DNA from: Macrocybe gigantea
Lineage: Eukaryota; Basidiomycota; Agaricomycetes; Agaricales; Callistosporiaceae
DNA length: 25,736 nucleotides
Direction: 5' to 3'
Assembly (NCBI GenBank): GCA_011319805.1
Contig: SJRY01000178.1
Coordinates: forward strand, 1-25,736
A program made the translations under genes and the position numbers. Below the pieces are notes generated by a model. The model was not told the DNA's origin. It saw only the letters and a list, made by a program, of their open reading frames with translations, and made no database searches. This document shows, one piece after another, positions 1 to 10,882 of this stretch (position 1 is its first letter; every line of letters starts with the position of its first letter).

Positions 1-96
1 GGAATTGAACCCGGGACCACTCCCATTATCTGTGATGAGCTGCCACTGCAGCCGGGAAATCCCGAAGGGAGTATCATACTACTAGACCATTGAGCC
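1..96 (-). tRNA. tRNA-Pro (anticodon CGG), intron-containing, 3' end cut by window edge
   Basis: Read on the minus strand from 96, the sequence gives a tRNA 5' half starting GGCTCAATGGTC, then a D arm and an anticodon stem CTCCC (71-67) pairing with GGGAG (24-20). The loop begins TTCGGG, which places anticodon CGG at 64-62 (proline). A 35-nt insert (60-26) follows nucleotide 37, the canonical site for nuclear tRNA introns. The T arm (CCGGG, then the TTCAATT loop) runs to position 1. The 3' strand of the acceptor stem lies outside the window. The body resembles eukaryotic tRNA-Pro. No Pol III terminator can be judged because the 3' end is missing. Confidence 0.88.
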
Positions 97-734
97 ACGT
101 CAGGCAGTTTAGCCGTATCTATAAATCTACTCAGCCAGACTGGTGTTACGGAATACATCGTATCATCTTGCTGGCACTCCTCTGCGTGACATCCAGAGTG
201 CTCTCCAACGTGGTTCAAGTTGTGCCGCTGTGCCGAAGTCGTCCTAAACTTGCAGTGGAAACCCGGTTTTACCTCGGAGAGTATCAAGGTGCAATCGGGT
301 AATAATGCATTAATAATGTCAAACCCGTTTCTCGATATCGAAGTGCTTTGACTGACATTATCGCTATTCCACAAGGACCTGTCACTTTGAACCTTCTCTT
401 TCCGTCAGAAACTTTATTCGAGGTGCTGTGATGTGGATACGAAAGTCAAAAGTCTACCGTATGGGTGGGTACAGTCACCCTCAGAAACGTGGATATGCAA
501 ATCAGGTTCTCAGCATTCTGCTACTGTGGGTTATCCCTGATAGCTCGATTAGGTCATGGAAAGTTTCGACTTCCATGTCATCTTTGTTCAGATCTTCGCT
601 ATACTCGGGATTTCTGTCAAGATTTTCGGATCCTTGGTCATTCCCATGACCTTGCCATGCGAACTGCTCGAGCAGCGATTCATAAGCCCTGCGGCCTGCG
701 GCTTTAAGCTCTCCGACGTCTTTGCTATTGCCTC
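97..734. other. Intergenic, tRNA to P450-1
   Basis: This stretch holds the 5' flank of the tRNA gene and the presumed promoter of the first P450. Open frames here are short and have no recognisable motifs. I see no clear TATA box within 120 bp of the P450 start codon. Confidence 0.5.
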
Positions 735-2921
735 ATGCCCTTACTTTCAACTCTCGCAGTGAGCGACAAGCTCAAAGCATACGGATTCTGTGTGTTGGTT
801 CTATGGCTTTTCACGCGCTGGCTATCAAGGAGGGGCAGGAAATATCCTCCTGGTCCTCGCGGATGGCCTCTTGTCGGAAACCTCTTCGAGCTTCAAGGAA
901 ATCTATGGCCCAAATTTACGAAGTGGAAGCAAGAATATGGTATGCCTGTCTCCCCTCTGCTGTCTGCAATAACCTTGCTGCTCTCTTTTCCTAGGTCCAG
1001 TTGTCTATATATCTGCGCTCGGGCGACCAATCTTGGTGCTGAACACCCACAAAGCTGCGTCTGACCTTCTAGATCGTCGGGCTGCGATTTATTCCGATAG
1101 ACCGCGAAATATCGTCGCGAACGAGATCACGACAAATGGTCTGATCATCGTGTTCTCGGGACACACGGACGTGTGAGCGGATATTCTTCGTCCCATTATC
1201 CAGCAGCTTACATGTGAGGTCTGTAGTTGGCGCCGCATGCGTCGAGCAGCTCATGAAGCCGTCGCCAAGTCGGTCGTTCCAAATTATTTCAACATTCAAG
1301 CAAGAGAAAGCATCACGCTTGCGAGGGCTCTGATTAAAGATGCCGAGGCTTGGGAGCAACATGTTCGGAGGTACGCCTCTGATAAGGCCACAGGGATCCA
1401 GAGTGCTCATTGCTTCGAATGAACAGGGCCACAGCGTCTGCGATCATGTCTATAGTCTATGACATGCCTCCAGTAGAATCTTACAATGACCCAAAGCTCG
1501 CGCACATGAAGGCTTTTGTTCATCGTCTGTCAGAAATGTCAAAACCCGGCGCGCACCTCGTAGAGTTCCTGCCTTGGATGAAGCACCTCCCGAGTTGGTT
1601 GGCCGGATGGAAGCACAAAGCCGAGGGATATTATCGGTCAGATTCTGTGGTGTTTGAGAAACTGTATGGCGACGTTCAACGACGTGTGGTATGTCGCGCG
1701 TTTGTTCACTTGCTTTTTTCTGTGGTTCTGATGGCATGCCTGAATTTGAAGGAGAGCGGGGATAAGAGGCCGAGCTTTGTCGCAAGCTTGATGAAGGAAC
1801 AGGACAGACACGGTCTCGACAGGAACCAAGCCTCATACCTTAGTGCAACCATGTTGTAAGAAAATCTCCTCTATCATACGCTGTCGAGTGTCTGACATGT
1901 TTTGCAGTGCTGGAGGTGCAGACACGGTAACGTCGTCCGCTCACAGGAAGACCGCTGGAAAATTAACAGCACTGCCAGTCCGCTGTAGCTCGGTCCTGGT
2001 TCCTGCACCTCATGATCCTGCACCCTGACACCCAGAAAAAGGCGCAGGCAGAGTTGGATTCAGTCGTTGGACGCCACAGAGTGCCGAGTTTTGCAGATTT
2101 TGAAGACCTTCCCTATATGCAAGCGCTCATGAAAGAGATAATGCGGTATCGGCCAATGACGCCCATTGGTAAGTTCCTCTGCTTTTCCATCTTTCATCTT
2201 ATGAACACTCTGGGTATGTCAGGTTTTCCGCATGCTATACTCGAAGTAGGGATTTCTGCTGTTTCATGCTACCGCGTCGGCTCAATGCTAAACAGGACGA
2301 CATTTATGAAGGGTACTTCATCCCTGCCGGGACAATAGTCCTTGCCAATATCTGGTAAACATCTTTTTCCCGTCCACAGCATCTCCCATGGCGTCCCTCG
2401 ATGCTGAAGGTTACAGGGCTATGAACAGAGATCCGGACGTCTACGGCTCAGATGCACACGAATTCAACCCCGATCGCTATCTCGACGAGAACGGTCGCCT
2501 CGCACCAGCGCCCGCTGATACTCATGAAGAAGGCCACGTTTCGTTTGGATTCGGACGACGGTACGGGTGCCAAGTGGTAAGCATGTTTGAGATTCTTACT
2601 AATGATGCCGTTCTTCCTAGGGTTTGCGTCGGGAAACACCTAGCGCTGAATTCGCTTTTCATCGACATGGCTACAGTTCTATGGGCGGCGGAGATCACTC
2701 CTGCCATAGATGTGAACGGAAGGCCTATATTGCCCGACACTGACCGGGTTTCGGGCGACGGGATCATCGCGTGGGTGTCCCTTCCTTGTTCGTCCATTAT
2801 GCTGTCTGTTGACTGGATCTGGACCTCTAGAGAGCCGGTGCCATTTGAGTGTTGTATCAAGCCTCGTTTTCCAGAAGTTGCTGCAATTCTGGCGGAGGCT
2901 CAGGAGCGCTATGATCACTAG
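735..2921 (+). CDS. Cytochrome P450 monooxygenase, copy 1 (intact, 12 exons)
   Basis: This is a microsomal haem-thiolate monooxygenase that would insert oxygen into a small hydrophobic substrate using electrons from P450 reductase. Exons are 735-939, 995-1172, 1227-1370, 1427-1688, 1752-1855, 1908-1926, 1979-2168, 2223-2245, 2296-2354, 2417-2560, 2621-2770 and 2831-2921. They sum to 1569 nt (522 aa) with every junction in phase. An N-terminal membrane anchor (about residues 14-32) is followed by the PPGP hinge (38-41). The I-helix oxygen-binding motif AGGADT is at 299-304, the K-helix ExxR (EIMR) at 357-360, and the haem-binding FGFGRRVCVG at 438-447 with Cys445 as axial ligand. Length and motifs are those of a normal eukaryotic P450. 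It resembles basidiomycete P450s often labelled O-methylsterigmatocystin oxidoreductase-like, a label that says little about substrate. The exact CYP family and substrate are unknown. Confidence 0.92.
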
Positions 2922-3476
2922 TTTGTGATAACTAGCTGCAGACCTGCAGCTCTTCGGTATGTGATATCGCTCTTTAATCACGTCCTCTGAAACTCATCCT
3001 CTTCCAAGTTCACTCGAGCGCATCATATTCTGTGTCATTCAAGTGCTCTCATAACCTCGTGTGATAAGAATCAATATTCGTTAATGAATACCACAATGTG
3101 AGATCAGACGTGTTGTCTTCACGTCTTGAATACAAGGCGATTCGTGTGGGAGGTGCGTACCTATGGACTCAAAATGATTCATAACACTTGTGGAATCACT
3201 TGGCCCACGTCTGGTCGTTTTAGCTGATTCTGTGCCAGGTCGACAACATAACTGGTTCATCGATCAAAAGAGCCGTAGCTACCATGACCGTCATAGATGT
3301 GCCGTTTGACAGGCAATTTTGACCACTATTCGGCTAATTCTTGTTGACTGTGATTACCTCGACGACGTGAATGATTCTTCTCGGCATTGTCATATCACTT
3401 GTACACCCTCTGCGAGTTCAAGTCTATATAGTAATCATTCTCAGGCTGGGAGAATGTCAACTTCAAGTTCATCCCT
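2922..3476. other. Intergenic between tandem P450s
   Basis: This holds the 3' flank of P450-1 and the promoter of P450-2. Apart from the TATA-like element at 3425-3431 I see no gene or repeat here. Confidence 0.5.
3425..3431 (+). promoter_or_regulatory. TATA-like element upstream of P450-2
   Basis: TATATAG lies 46 nt before the ATG at 3477. The position suits a TATA box with a short leader. P450-1 shows no equally clear element. This is inference from motif and position only. Confidence 0.4.
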
Positions 3477-5717
3477 ATGCTCGTACATCCATCACTGTTT
3501 GTAGGTCACGGTGACCAGACCCAGGTCTGCATCGGAATCGGACTGCTGGCTCTGTGGCTTTCTATGCGCTGGTTATCCCGGAAGCGTGCCAACTACCCTC
3601 CTGGTCCACGAGAATGGCCATTCATCGGCAATCTTTGGGAACTCAAGGGTGACTTGTGGGTCACGCTCACCAGCTGGAATGCAAAATACGGTAGGGCGCC
3701 GCAGACAGGTTCGGTTTGCTCCCAGCTAGACCTTACTTGCTTTTCGTAGGCTCAATCACATATCTCTCAGTGCTGGGACGACCCATCATTGTCCTCGTGT
3801 CCTCGACACGCGCAAGGCCGCTGCTGACCTTTTAGACCGCCGAGCTGCTCTGTATTCCGATCGACCTCTCAACATTGTAGCAAATGAGATTGCGACGTGA
3901 GGCCTCATGCCCGCTTTCGCAGGACATACGAATGTGTATGTACTATATGTCTTTGCAGTCCTGAGTGTGTTTGAAATGTAGGCCGCTCCTCGTTGTGACA
4001 GATGGCGGAGAATGCGCCGTGCAGCCCATGAAGCTGTCGCAAAATCGGTTACTCCCAACTACTTCGCCCTGCAAACGAGAGAAGCCCTCATGTTGGCAAA
4101 GGGCCTGCTCGATAAACCTGACCTATGGGATGAGCATTTCCGACGGTGAGCATTAGTCCGAAGGTCCCCTCAAGATCTCTCTATATAACGTTAGTGTAAA
4201 CTAGGGCTACCGCATCTGCTATCATGTCAATGATCTACGACACCCCACAATTGGAATCCTACGACGATCCGCATATAGCCCATCTAAAGAGTTTTGTGCA
4301 ACGACTTTCACATATGGCAAGTCCAGGCGCACATCTGGTAGAATTCCTTCCGTGGATGAAGCATGTTCCCAGCTGGATGGCAAAGTGGAAACGCGATGCG
4401 GAGGGATACTATCGATCCGATTCTGTGGTGTTCGAGAAGTTGTATGAAGACGTTGAGCACCGCGTGGTACGTACTCCGCTGTTCCTGTAATGACATTGTA
4501 ACGAGACGCCGCCCTGGAGGAGAAAGGTGATCAATGACAAAGTTTTGTCGCAAGCTTGGTTAGCCAGCAGGAGAGACACGGCCTCGACAGAAATCAAAGC
4601 GCTTTTCTCAGCGCAATGATGTTGTAAGAACAAATTTATAAAATATCTGAGCACTGAATCCCTAATCGATCCCACGTAGCGCCGGCGGCGCCGATACGGT
4701 CGGTCTGATTGCGGTGGTCAATGGCAGTTATGAAATTCACAAATGGATGTGCTTTTCTGTCCTCTAGTCCTCCGTTGCCCGCTCCTGGTTCCTTCATCTC
4801 ATCATCTTACATCCCGAAGTCCAAAAGAAAGCTCAAGCGGAATTAGACTCGGTCGTGGGACGTCATCGAGTACCGACATTTGCCGACTATGAGGACCTCC
4901 CGTATGTACAAACCGTCGTCAGGGAAGTTTTGCGGTATAGACCTGTGACGCCTATAGGCAGGTTAAGCTCCATCTCTGTCCGCTTGCGTTGTCTCAGGTT
5001 CTACATTCTACTACAGGTTTACCGCATTATATACTTCAGGTACGGACATCAGCCGTCTAGGGCGAACCTGGTAGCGGAATGGAACGTGAATTCATGCCCC
5101 ACCAGGACGACTTCTATGATGGATATTTCATTCCTGCAGGAACGATAGTCATCGGCAATGTTTGGTGGGCATCGTCCTAGTCTGCATTTGTTATAATTGA
5201 CGCCTGAATACATGCAGGGGCCTGAACCGAGACCCAGAAGTTTACGGTCTAGATGCAGACAGGTTCAACCCCGACCGCCACCTCGACGAGAATGGCGACT
5301 AACCCCCCCCTGCGGACACCCACGACGAAGGCCACTTCTCATTTGGATTCGGACGACGGTGAGTCCATGTGGGCAATAACTGGCACAAAACATCTCAACA
5401 GCTCGTTTTTCCTGTTTCTTCAGAATTTGTGTTGGCAGACACTTCGCGTTGAATTCCTTCTTTATCGACGTGGCTATGGTCCTATGGGCAGAGGAGATCA
5501 CTCCTGTCAAAGATGCGGACGGTCAGCCGATCTGGCTGGTCACCAAAGGCACTACGAACGACGGAATCATGGTGTAAGCTCCTTATCGTTTCAACATGTT
5601 ACCGTCATTTAATGCGATTCAATGCCTAGAGGACCTGCCCCGTTCCAGTGTTCCGTGGTACCCCGGTTCCTCGAGGTTCCAGCGATACTCGCCGATGCAC
5701 AAGAATACTACAAGTAA
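3477..5717 (+). pseudogene. Cytochrome P450 copy 2, tandem paralogue, pseudogene
   Basis: This locus aligns with copy 1 along its whole length and keeps all eleven intron positions. It retains the N-terminal anchor, PPGP, the ExxR helix (EVLR) and the haem loop FGFGRRICVG. The reading frame is broken at four points. An 8-bp tandem-like insertion at about 3793-3806 (TCCTCG repeated) shifts the frame in exon 2. In-frame stops replace coding triplets at 3898-3900 (TGA, exon 2), 4535-4537 (TGA, exon 5) and 5300-5302 (TAA, just before the haem loop). The TGA at 4535 faces an Arg codon in copy 1, which fits CGA to TGA decay. No alternative splice I tried removes these lesions. Intron 7 begins with GC (4958-4959) where copy 1 has GT. 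The protein would end before the I-helix, so it cannot be a working P450. Confidence 0.9.
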
Positions 5718-6514
5718 TTTCAAGGCCAGCTCGTTGACCAAAAGAGTGAGCATGCGGTATTAGTCCCACATATGTATGCCTACGAACATAACCAACATGG
5801 CTCACGCGCGTCCCACGACCGTCCATGCTGCCCGCAGACTGAAGTTGTCTGCTAAGATAGGTACCTTGACCGGTAAGGTGACCCGTGAATTTTGTCGGCG
5901 TCCTGTTGGGACTGTCCAACCGTGTATCCTTATCAGTGTTGTAAGCAACCATCAGCTCCTGTCTTTTTTTAACCAGGAACCTCTCCACGAACCATGACTC
6001 GGCCATTAGAAGGTTGAGACCGATATGGCGTGTTCAAAGTATAACTCCACAAATGCCACCACCTGTCAGGGTCCTAAGCATGTGAGCTGCTCAGCTGGTC
6101 TCTGTGTTACGTATCGTTTAATACACCGCTGCGTCAGATGCACGGCACTTCTAGAAGTGAAAGTATGACTGAAGTGCATAATAAAGCTTCCAGAGCGGAT
6201 GGAATCACCACTTAAATTATCTATATTCCAGTTCGATTCAATAAACTACATTTATCCTATAACGTCAAAGTAAAACGGCTACAACTGTTCAAGGTATGGA
6301 CAAATATGAATATGCAACAATATGTAACAATGAGAGGGCCCACGTCTCTGAGGGCATGAACGTACTATGCATACCATGCATCGGTTTATCACAACTGATA
6401 GGGAGATGAATAAAAAACGGCAATGCGAAAAGTAGAACACATCAAGGAGGAGTGCCCGCAAAGAGTTCGAGCTTGAGGGCAAATTGGCGAAATTGTTCGA
6501 AATGCAGAGCGCAC
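5718..6514. other. Convergent 3' intergenic region
   Basis: This lies between the 3' ends of the P450 pseudogene (+) and the phosphotransferase gene (-). It holds AATAAA at 6179-6184 and again near 6239 on the plus strand, which could act as polyadenylation signals. No coding sequence is supported. Confidence 0.5.
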
Positions 6515-9506
6515 TCAGGCCGTCGTGGTCGCCGCCGCGGCGATGGCCTTTCCAATGTGGTTCAGATTAGCGGCGGCACCGACAGCGCCGACCTGAACAG
6601 GGCCCGGTTCGTCCTCGCTAGCATCCACCACCCTGCCGTCCTGCCCATCATCCGCATCATGCTCGCCCTCCTTCCGCTGCCGGGACGCCGCAACGCCGCT
6701 GACGGTCAGCCATGCTTCGAGCCTCCGTCCGAGCTCTCCACCTCTCCCGCCGCAGACGTCCCCCGTCGTGTTCAACATCTGCTCCTTCTCCTGCTCCTTC
6801 GCCAGCGGAGGCACCTTGGACAGCGCGCGGAAGCGATACATCGCCGCGTTCGGTCTCTTGCGATGATGCTGCTGCTGCTGCTGCTCTTGCTTTCGCTGTG
6901 GTTGGATTTGGCTTTGCGATTGCGGTTGAGGCTTTTGCGCCTGTTGTGTAGTAGGCTGATGCTGGTGCTGCCGAGGCGGCGTTTGCGTATTGCCCGGCTG
7001 CCGTTGAGGCTTTTGGCTCTGCGTCGAGATCGTCGCACGTTTCTGCTGTTCCTTCTGCACACTCGGGGGCTGCTTTTTGGGGGACATGACTGGTGATACA
7101 ATGGCATGAGCGGCATCACCGAGCACATGTGCTTGGTCGTTTTCGTGTTCCTGCCCATCCACAACGAACAGAGAGCTGAAATCCGCCGTTGGGGGACTGA
7201 TGAGCGCGCTGTCGGGCACAAAGTCGTCACCCGCGTGCACGCCACCGTGGCAATCACAATCATATCCAGGGAGGCCCTCAAACCATTCCTCCTCGTGCTC
7301 CTCCGGGCCTAGCATGCTTTCCGCAAGGCCCTCCTCCCACCCGTCCCACTCTGCGAAGCGGTGCGCCATGCGCAGCCGGTGGCCAGCCGATTCATAATAG
7401 AGCCACTCGCGCGCCAGGGACGCCGGGTCGTACTGCGCGGGCGGCGCATCAAAGTACGACAAAGGGGATCTCGAGGTCGGCGGTACTAGTGATGAAATCG
7501 ACGCCAATGGCAGGGACTCGGAGGGCAATGCGAAAGCCGGGGGCGTTGGCCGTAATGCGGGAGGATCTTCTACCTCGCCGCTCCTTAACTTCGATTTTGC
7601 GCTTTCGAGCTCTTGCGCATCGGAATAGGGCTCGGTCTCGGCATCGGCGCTCGTGGTTGACGATGGTGTGGAAGAGAGCGACGGCGCCGGAGACGGTGAT
7701 GAGGACGACGACGATGTCGTTTCGGCTGACTGGCCTAACCTGGCGACGGCCTCTCGGAACAGTTTTCCCATGAATGGGCTGGTTTGTGCGAATGCTGGAA
7801 GATGGGCGCATTGCCAGAGGGGCCGCGTTGTTGTCGATTCCCAATCTATAATGCAAGTCTATGAAGCGTATCAACAACGGGTTTGGTTTGTCTTGTGGCA
7901 GAAGAATGCACGCACCACTTTCCACGGCTCTTTTTCGTCGACAAAAATGTTGTCCAAACTCAAATCATGGCAGTCCAACCCAAACTGCTCCATCTTGTCC
8001 ATGTTATCCGGCGGTCCAGTATCACCATCCGTACCACCGCCTCCGTGGTCGTCCGCGAAGCTCAGTTTCGAAAGCCTGTTGATCAACTTGAGCCATCTAT
8101 CCATCTCCCTTCTGACGCACTGCTCCCTGCGTTTGACGTGCGCGACCAGGAACGTGCTCCGTTGCATGCGCCTGTAGTCTCTGTACATCGCATCTCCAGG
8201 CCCCTCCCATTCCTCCCGTTCGCTGTCCTCCAGGTCCCACTCGTCCGATTCGTCTGATTCATCGCCAGGCACAGCCCGGACCTTGTGATGCCTCGATGAT
8301 TGGATCTCATCCGGGTCCAGATGCAGCCTGTGCGGCGCCGCGCGACCTTCGCCTTCACGGATGACGTCGGTGATCTCGCGCTCCGCGCAGGAAGCAAAGT
8401 AAGCTCGCGTCTGCGCCCATGGACCGCGATTAAGCTCCGTCGGATGGGCGAGCTCGCCCCGATTGGTGCCAAAGAAAGGCCAGGACACGATCGGACCGAT
8501 GTGAAACTGTTTCTTCGCGGAGCCGACGCTGCTTCGCCCGTCGCTGGCAACGCCAGATTGGACGAATGAGAGGTGATTGTCGATGGGTTTTGGCGTGACG
8601 ACGCTGGAGAGACTCAGAGTTGGGGAAAATGGATAGGCGGAGTAGGAGAGTTGGACAGCCTTGGGTGTGGGTTCAGTGGAGGAAAGGATGTGACTGATAT
8701 CGTACGGGCTCGGACCGAAATAGAGGGATCCGATCTGCGAGAAACGGTGCGCAAAAAGGGGTATGAAAAGAGCGGCCACGTTGTCCAATAGCTTCACGAG
8801 GTCGGAGTAGCAGAGCGAGTGAAAGATAGTGGAAAGTGGTATACCTGAGGCCTATGATCCAATCAAGGCGTAGAAGAGTTCCAGGATTAAGATAGTGTCA
8901 GGAACGAATGAGTTCATCGCGTGAAAAGTGGGGTCCATACCTTTGACATGAGGATGTACTCGCCGCCCAACCTATTGAAAGGGTTGGAGTCATAGTGATA
9001 AACGGTCGGAACTGGCACGTTGGTGTATTGGCGAAGATAAGCCATGGTGGCGACTTCTGATTCCGTCTTGAGGCGTGGCATGAAGCGCCTCGCGACGCTC
9101 GCAACGAGCTCTTTGCGGTTGGCCAGGGTGACGAGATAAGCCTACCAAGCATTCACGGTGAAAACGCGAGCCATTTCACGCAAGAGTTGCAACATACCTT
9201 GTGGAACGTTCCTAGATACGCGGGCGCTCGTCAGCGATAATGACAATGATACGGATGAAACAGGCAGCACTCACCGGCGTTGAGAAACTTGATCCTGGCC
9301 ACCTCGACGCCAATATGCTCGCGTACAACGTCCTTCAGCACAGTCCTATCAACCGGAAACTGCGTCGTGCCATGTAGCGCGGCATGTGCCCTGGCCTCAA
9401 CCCTCCGGTCGGCATGTTCCACATCCCAGTCCCATTGCAACGGCGGCAGCTGCGCTGCGTCGTCCTTCAAGGTCAACGTGAGATCGCCATGGCCTGTCGG
9501 ATGCAT
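6515..9506 (-). CDS. APH-fold phosphotransferase (AIM9-like), with low-complexity C-terminal tail
   Basis: Five exons read on the minus strand: 9506-9275, 9211-9198 (only 14 nt), 9141-8941, 8851-7916 and 7858-6515. They total 2727 nt (908 aa) with all phases consistent. The N-lobe has a FLNAGTFHKAY glycine-loop region, then a KTESEVATMAYLR helix and the hinge EYILMSKASGIPL. The catalytic loop is HDLSLDN (about 444-450), and IDWES (about 465-469) takes the place of DFG. This order is typical of the aminoglycoside phosphotransferase/choline kinase fold and of fungal AIM9-type proteins; the substrate is unknown. The region between hinge and catalytic loop is long and acidic. After the kinase core come Ser/Pro-rich (about 505-540) and Gln-rich (about 730-795) stretches. 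The ATG at 9506 was chosen because a TATA box lies 85 bp upstream; the frame is open for about 20 codons further up, so an upstream exon is possible. Confidence 0.88.
6868..6885 (-). repeat. CAG trinucleotide tract encoding polyglutamine
   Basis: Six perfect GCT units on the plus strand are CAG on the coding strand. They encode a glutamine run near residue 790 of the phosphotransferase and sit inside a wider Gln/Pro-rich segment. Confidence 0.9.
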
Positions 9507-9590
9507 TACCACGTATGATAGTATGCTCTTGAGAAGAATGCCAGTGGACTCGGGGAAGAGTTGAACTGGCCCGGGCGCTGCTTATCGAGG

Positions 9591-9598
9591 TATTTATA
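9591..9598 (-). promoter_or_regulatory. TATA box of the phosphotransferase gene
   Basis: TATAAATA on the minus strand is 85 bp upstream of the chosen ATG at 9506. The fit to the consensus and the distance both suit a core promoter. It also supports an ATG at 9506 rather than a distant upstream exon. Confidence 0.6.
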
Positions 9599-10882
9599 TG
9601 ATGTCTCGGGTTGGCTGTGGCCCGAACAGTGACGCCGGTTGTTCAACCGTTCGCAGAGCTAGCGAAGGTCGCCTAGCAGAATAGATAAGCAGAAAGGGGG
9701 ACGTAGTGGCCCTTGGCGTACCGTAATTTATAGACGAATCAGTGACAAACCATGATTTAGTGGTCGTCGATGGGTCATTTATATTGACGCACGTGTTTAT
9801 TAAATCAGTTGCCCGCTCTTCCTCCGTCCAACTGCCAGGGCCCGTCCAGACGGCCTTCAACGCTGATCTAGCCCATCAGGCTCCGTCAGGGCTCCCGTAA
9901 GTGCACAGAGACGGGGCGGATTCGCCCGTTTTGCATCTTTTCGAGCATTCCAAACATAACCTGGACCACAGCCCCCATCTACACCGTGGTTCGCAGGATA
10001 AGATGCCACTAGAACTCGCCAAGGTGATTCTTCTCTCAACTCCGTCCTTGGCACGCCGTCGAAGCTAGGCAAAACTCTATTCGTTCATTTTATCTCGGGT
10101 TTAAGAATGCCAAGGCCAGAAACTGTCACTCAACAGCCGCGAATAAGTATCCGACACAGAGCTTAGATATCGCGCCACCTCAGCTCTCATTTCCTTTGAA
10201 CCGTGCAACAGTCGCGATCTCCTCAGTTTCGAGCACTTTCGAACTTGGCAGAATGCCTGCCGCCTCGTCAACCGTCGATGGTCAGTTTACATCACGATCT
10301 TCCCAACCCAACTTGATGGATGTACCCGCCCATGGACTGTTTTTCCGTTCCAGCCCTGCCTACGAGCAATAGAACCGACCTGTAGCCCTGTATTTGCATG
10401 GCCGAAGTCCGGGGCCCCAGGCCCCCGACATCATCCTTGATCCCGACTCCGAATCGTTTGACAAAGGGGCGGAACGGTCCGTCCCGTCTTGAGAGGGACT
10501 CGAGGACCATAAGGGATCAACCTTGTCCCGTCCCCGGATGCCTTGACATCGGAGACTCTCATTTCTATATTATCCGATCATCGATCTTCATGTTGACATC
10601 ATCACATGTTGCTTCCCGCTTTTCCCGGAATCCTCGGCTTTGACAAGTCACTCTTTTTCTGCAATAGGACTGGTAAGCTGAGCCAGGCTGAGCGTCAATG
10701 CCTACAAGGGTCGCAACATTTATCAATCTATCCTGCGTTCGACATTGCTAGGTCATGTGTTGCCTATCACCAGCTGATATGGCGCCTCAAGGCGTCGTGG
10801 TTTGTCAACGTGTCAACGACATTCATCCCTCAACCACCATTACGACACAGTCTGCAGGCTTCCCCGACAGCGCTGGCCCGCA
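9599..10882. other. Divergent intergenic region, phosphotransferase and F-box genes
   Basis: About 1.3 kb lies between two divergently transcribed genes and should hold both promoters. Open frames are short and lack motifs. I see no tRNA, repeat or transposon signature. Confidence 0.5.

Larger units (their letters stand above)
735..5717 (+). repeat. Tandem duplication of a P450 gene (two units)
   Basis: Units 735-2921 and 3477-5717 are in direct orientation about 0.55 kb apart. They share intron positions, phases and most of the protein sequence, while intron sequences have diverged almost completely. The duplication is therefore not recent. Confidence 0.88.

Noticed and set aside
90..302. 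Open frame overlapping the tRNA 5' end
   Set aside because: It lies in the tRNA flank, has no homologous motif and no promoter context.
3691..4560. Extra introns that might save the second P450
   Set aside because: Candidate acceptors near the stops leave the wrong phase or remove conserved exon sequence that copy 1 keeps.
6452..7096. Long plus-strand open frame of 214 codons rich in Leu and Arg
   Set aside because: It is the antisense of the Gln/Pro-rich exon of the phosphotransferase. Its composition is explained by the GCT and GC-rich repeats, and it has no motif.
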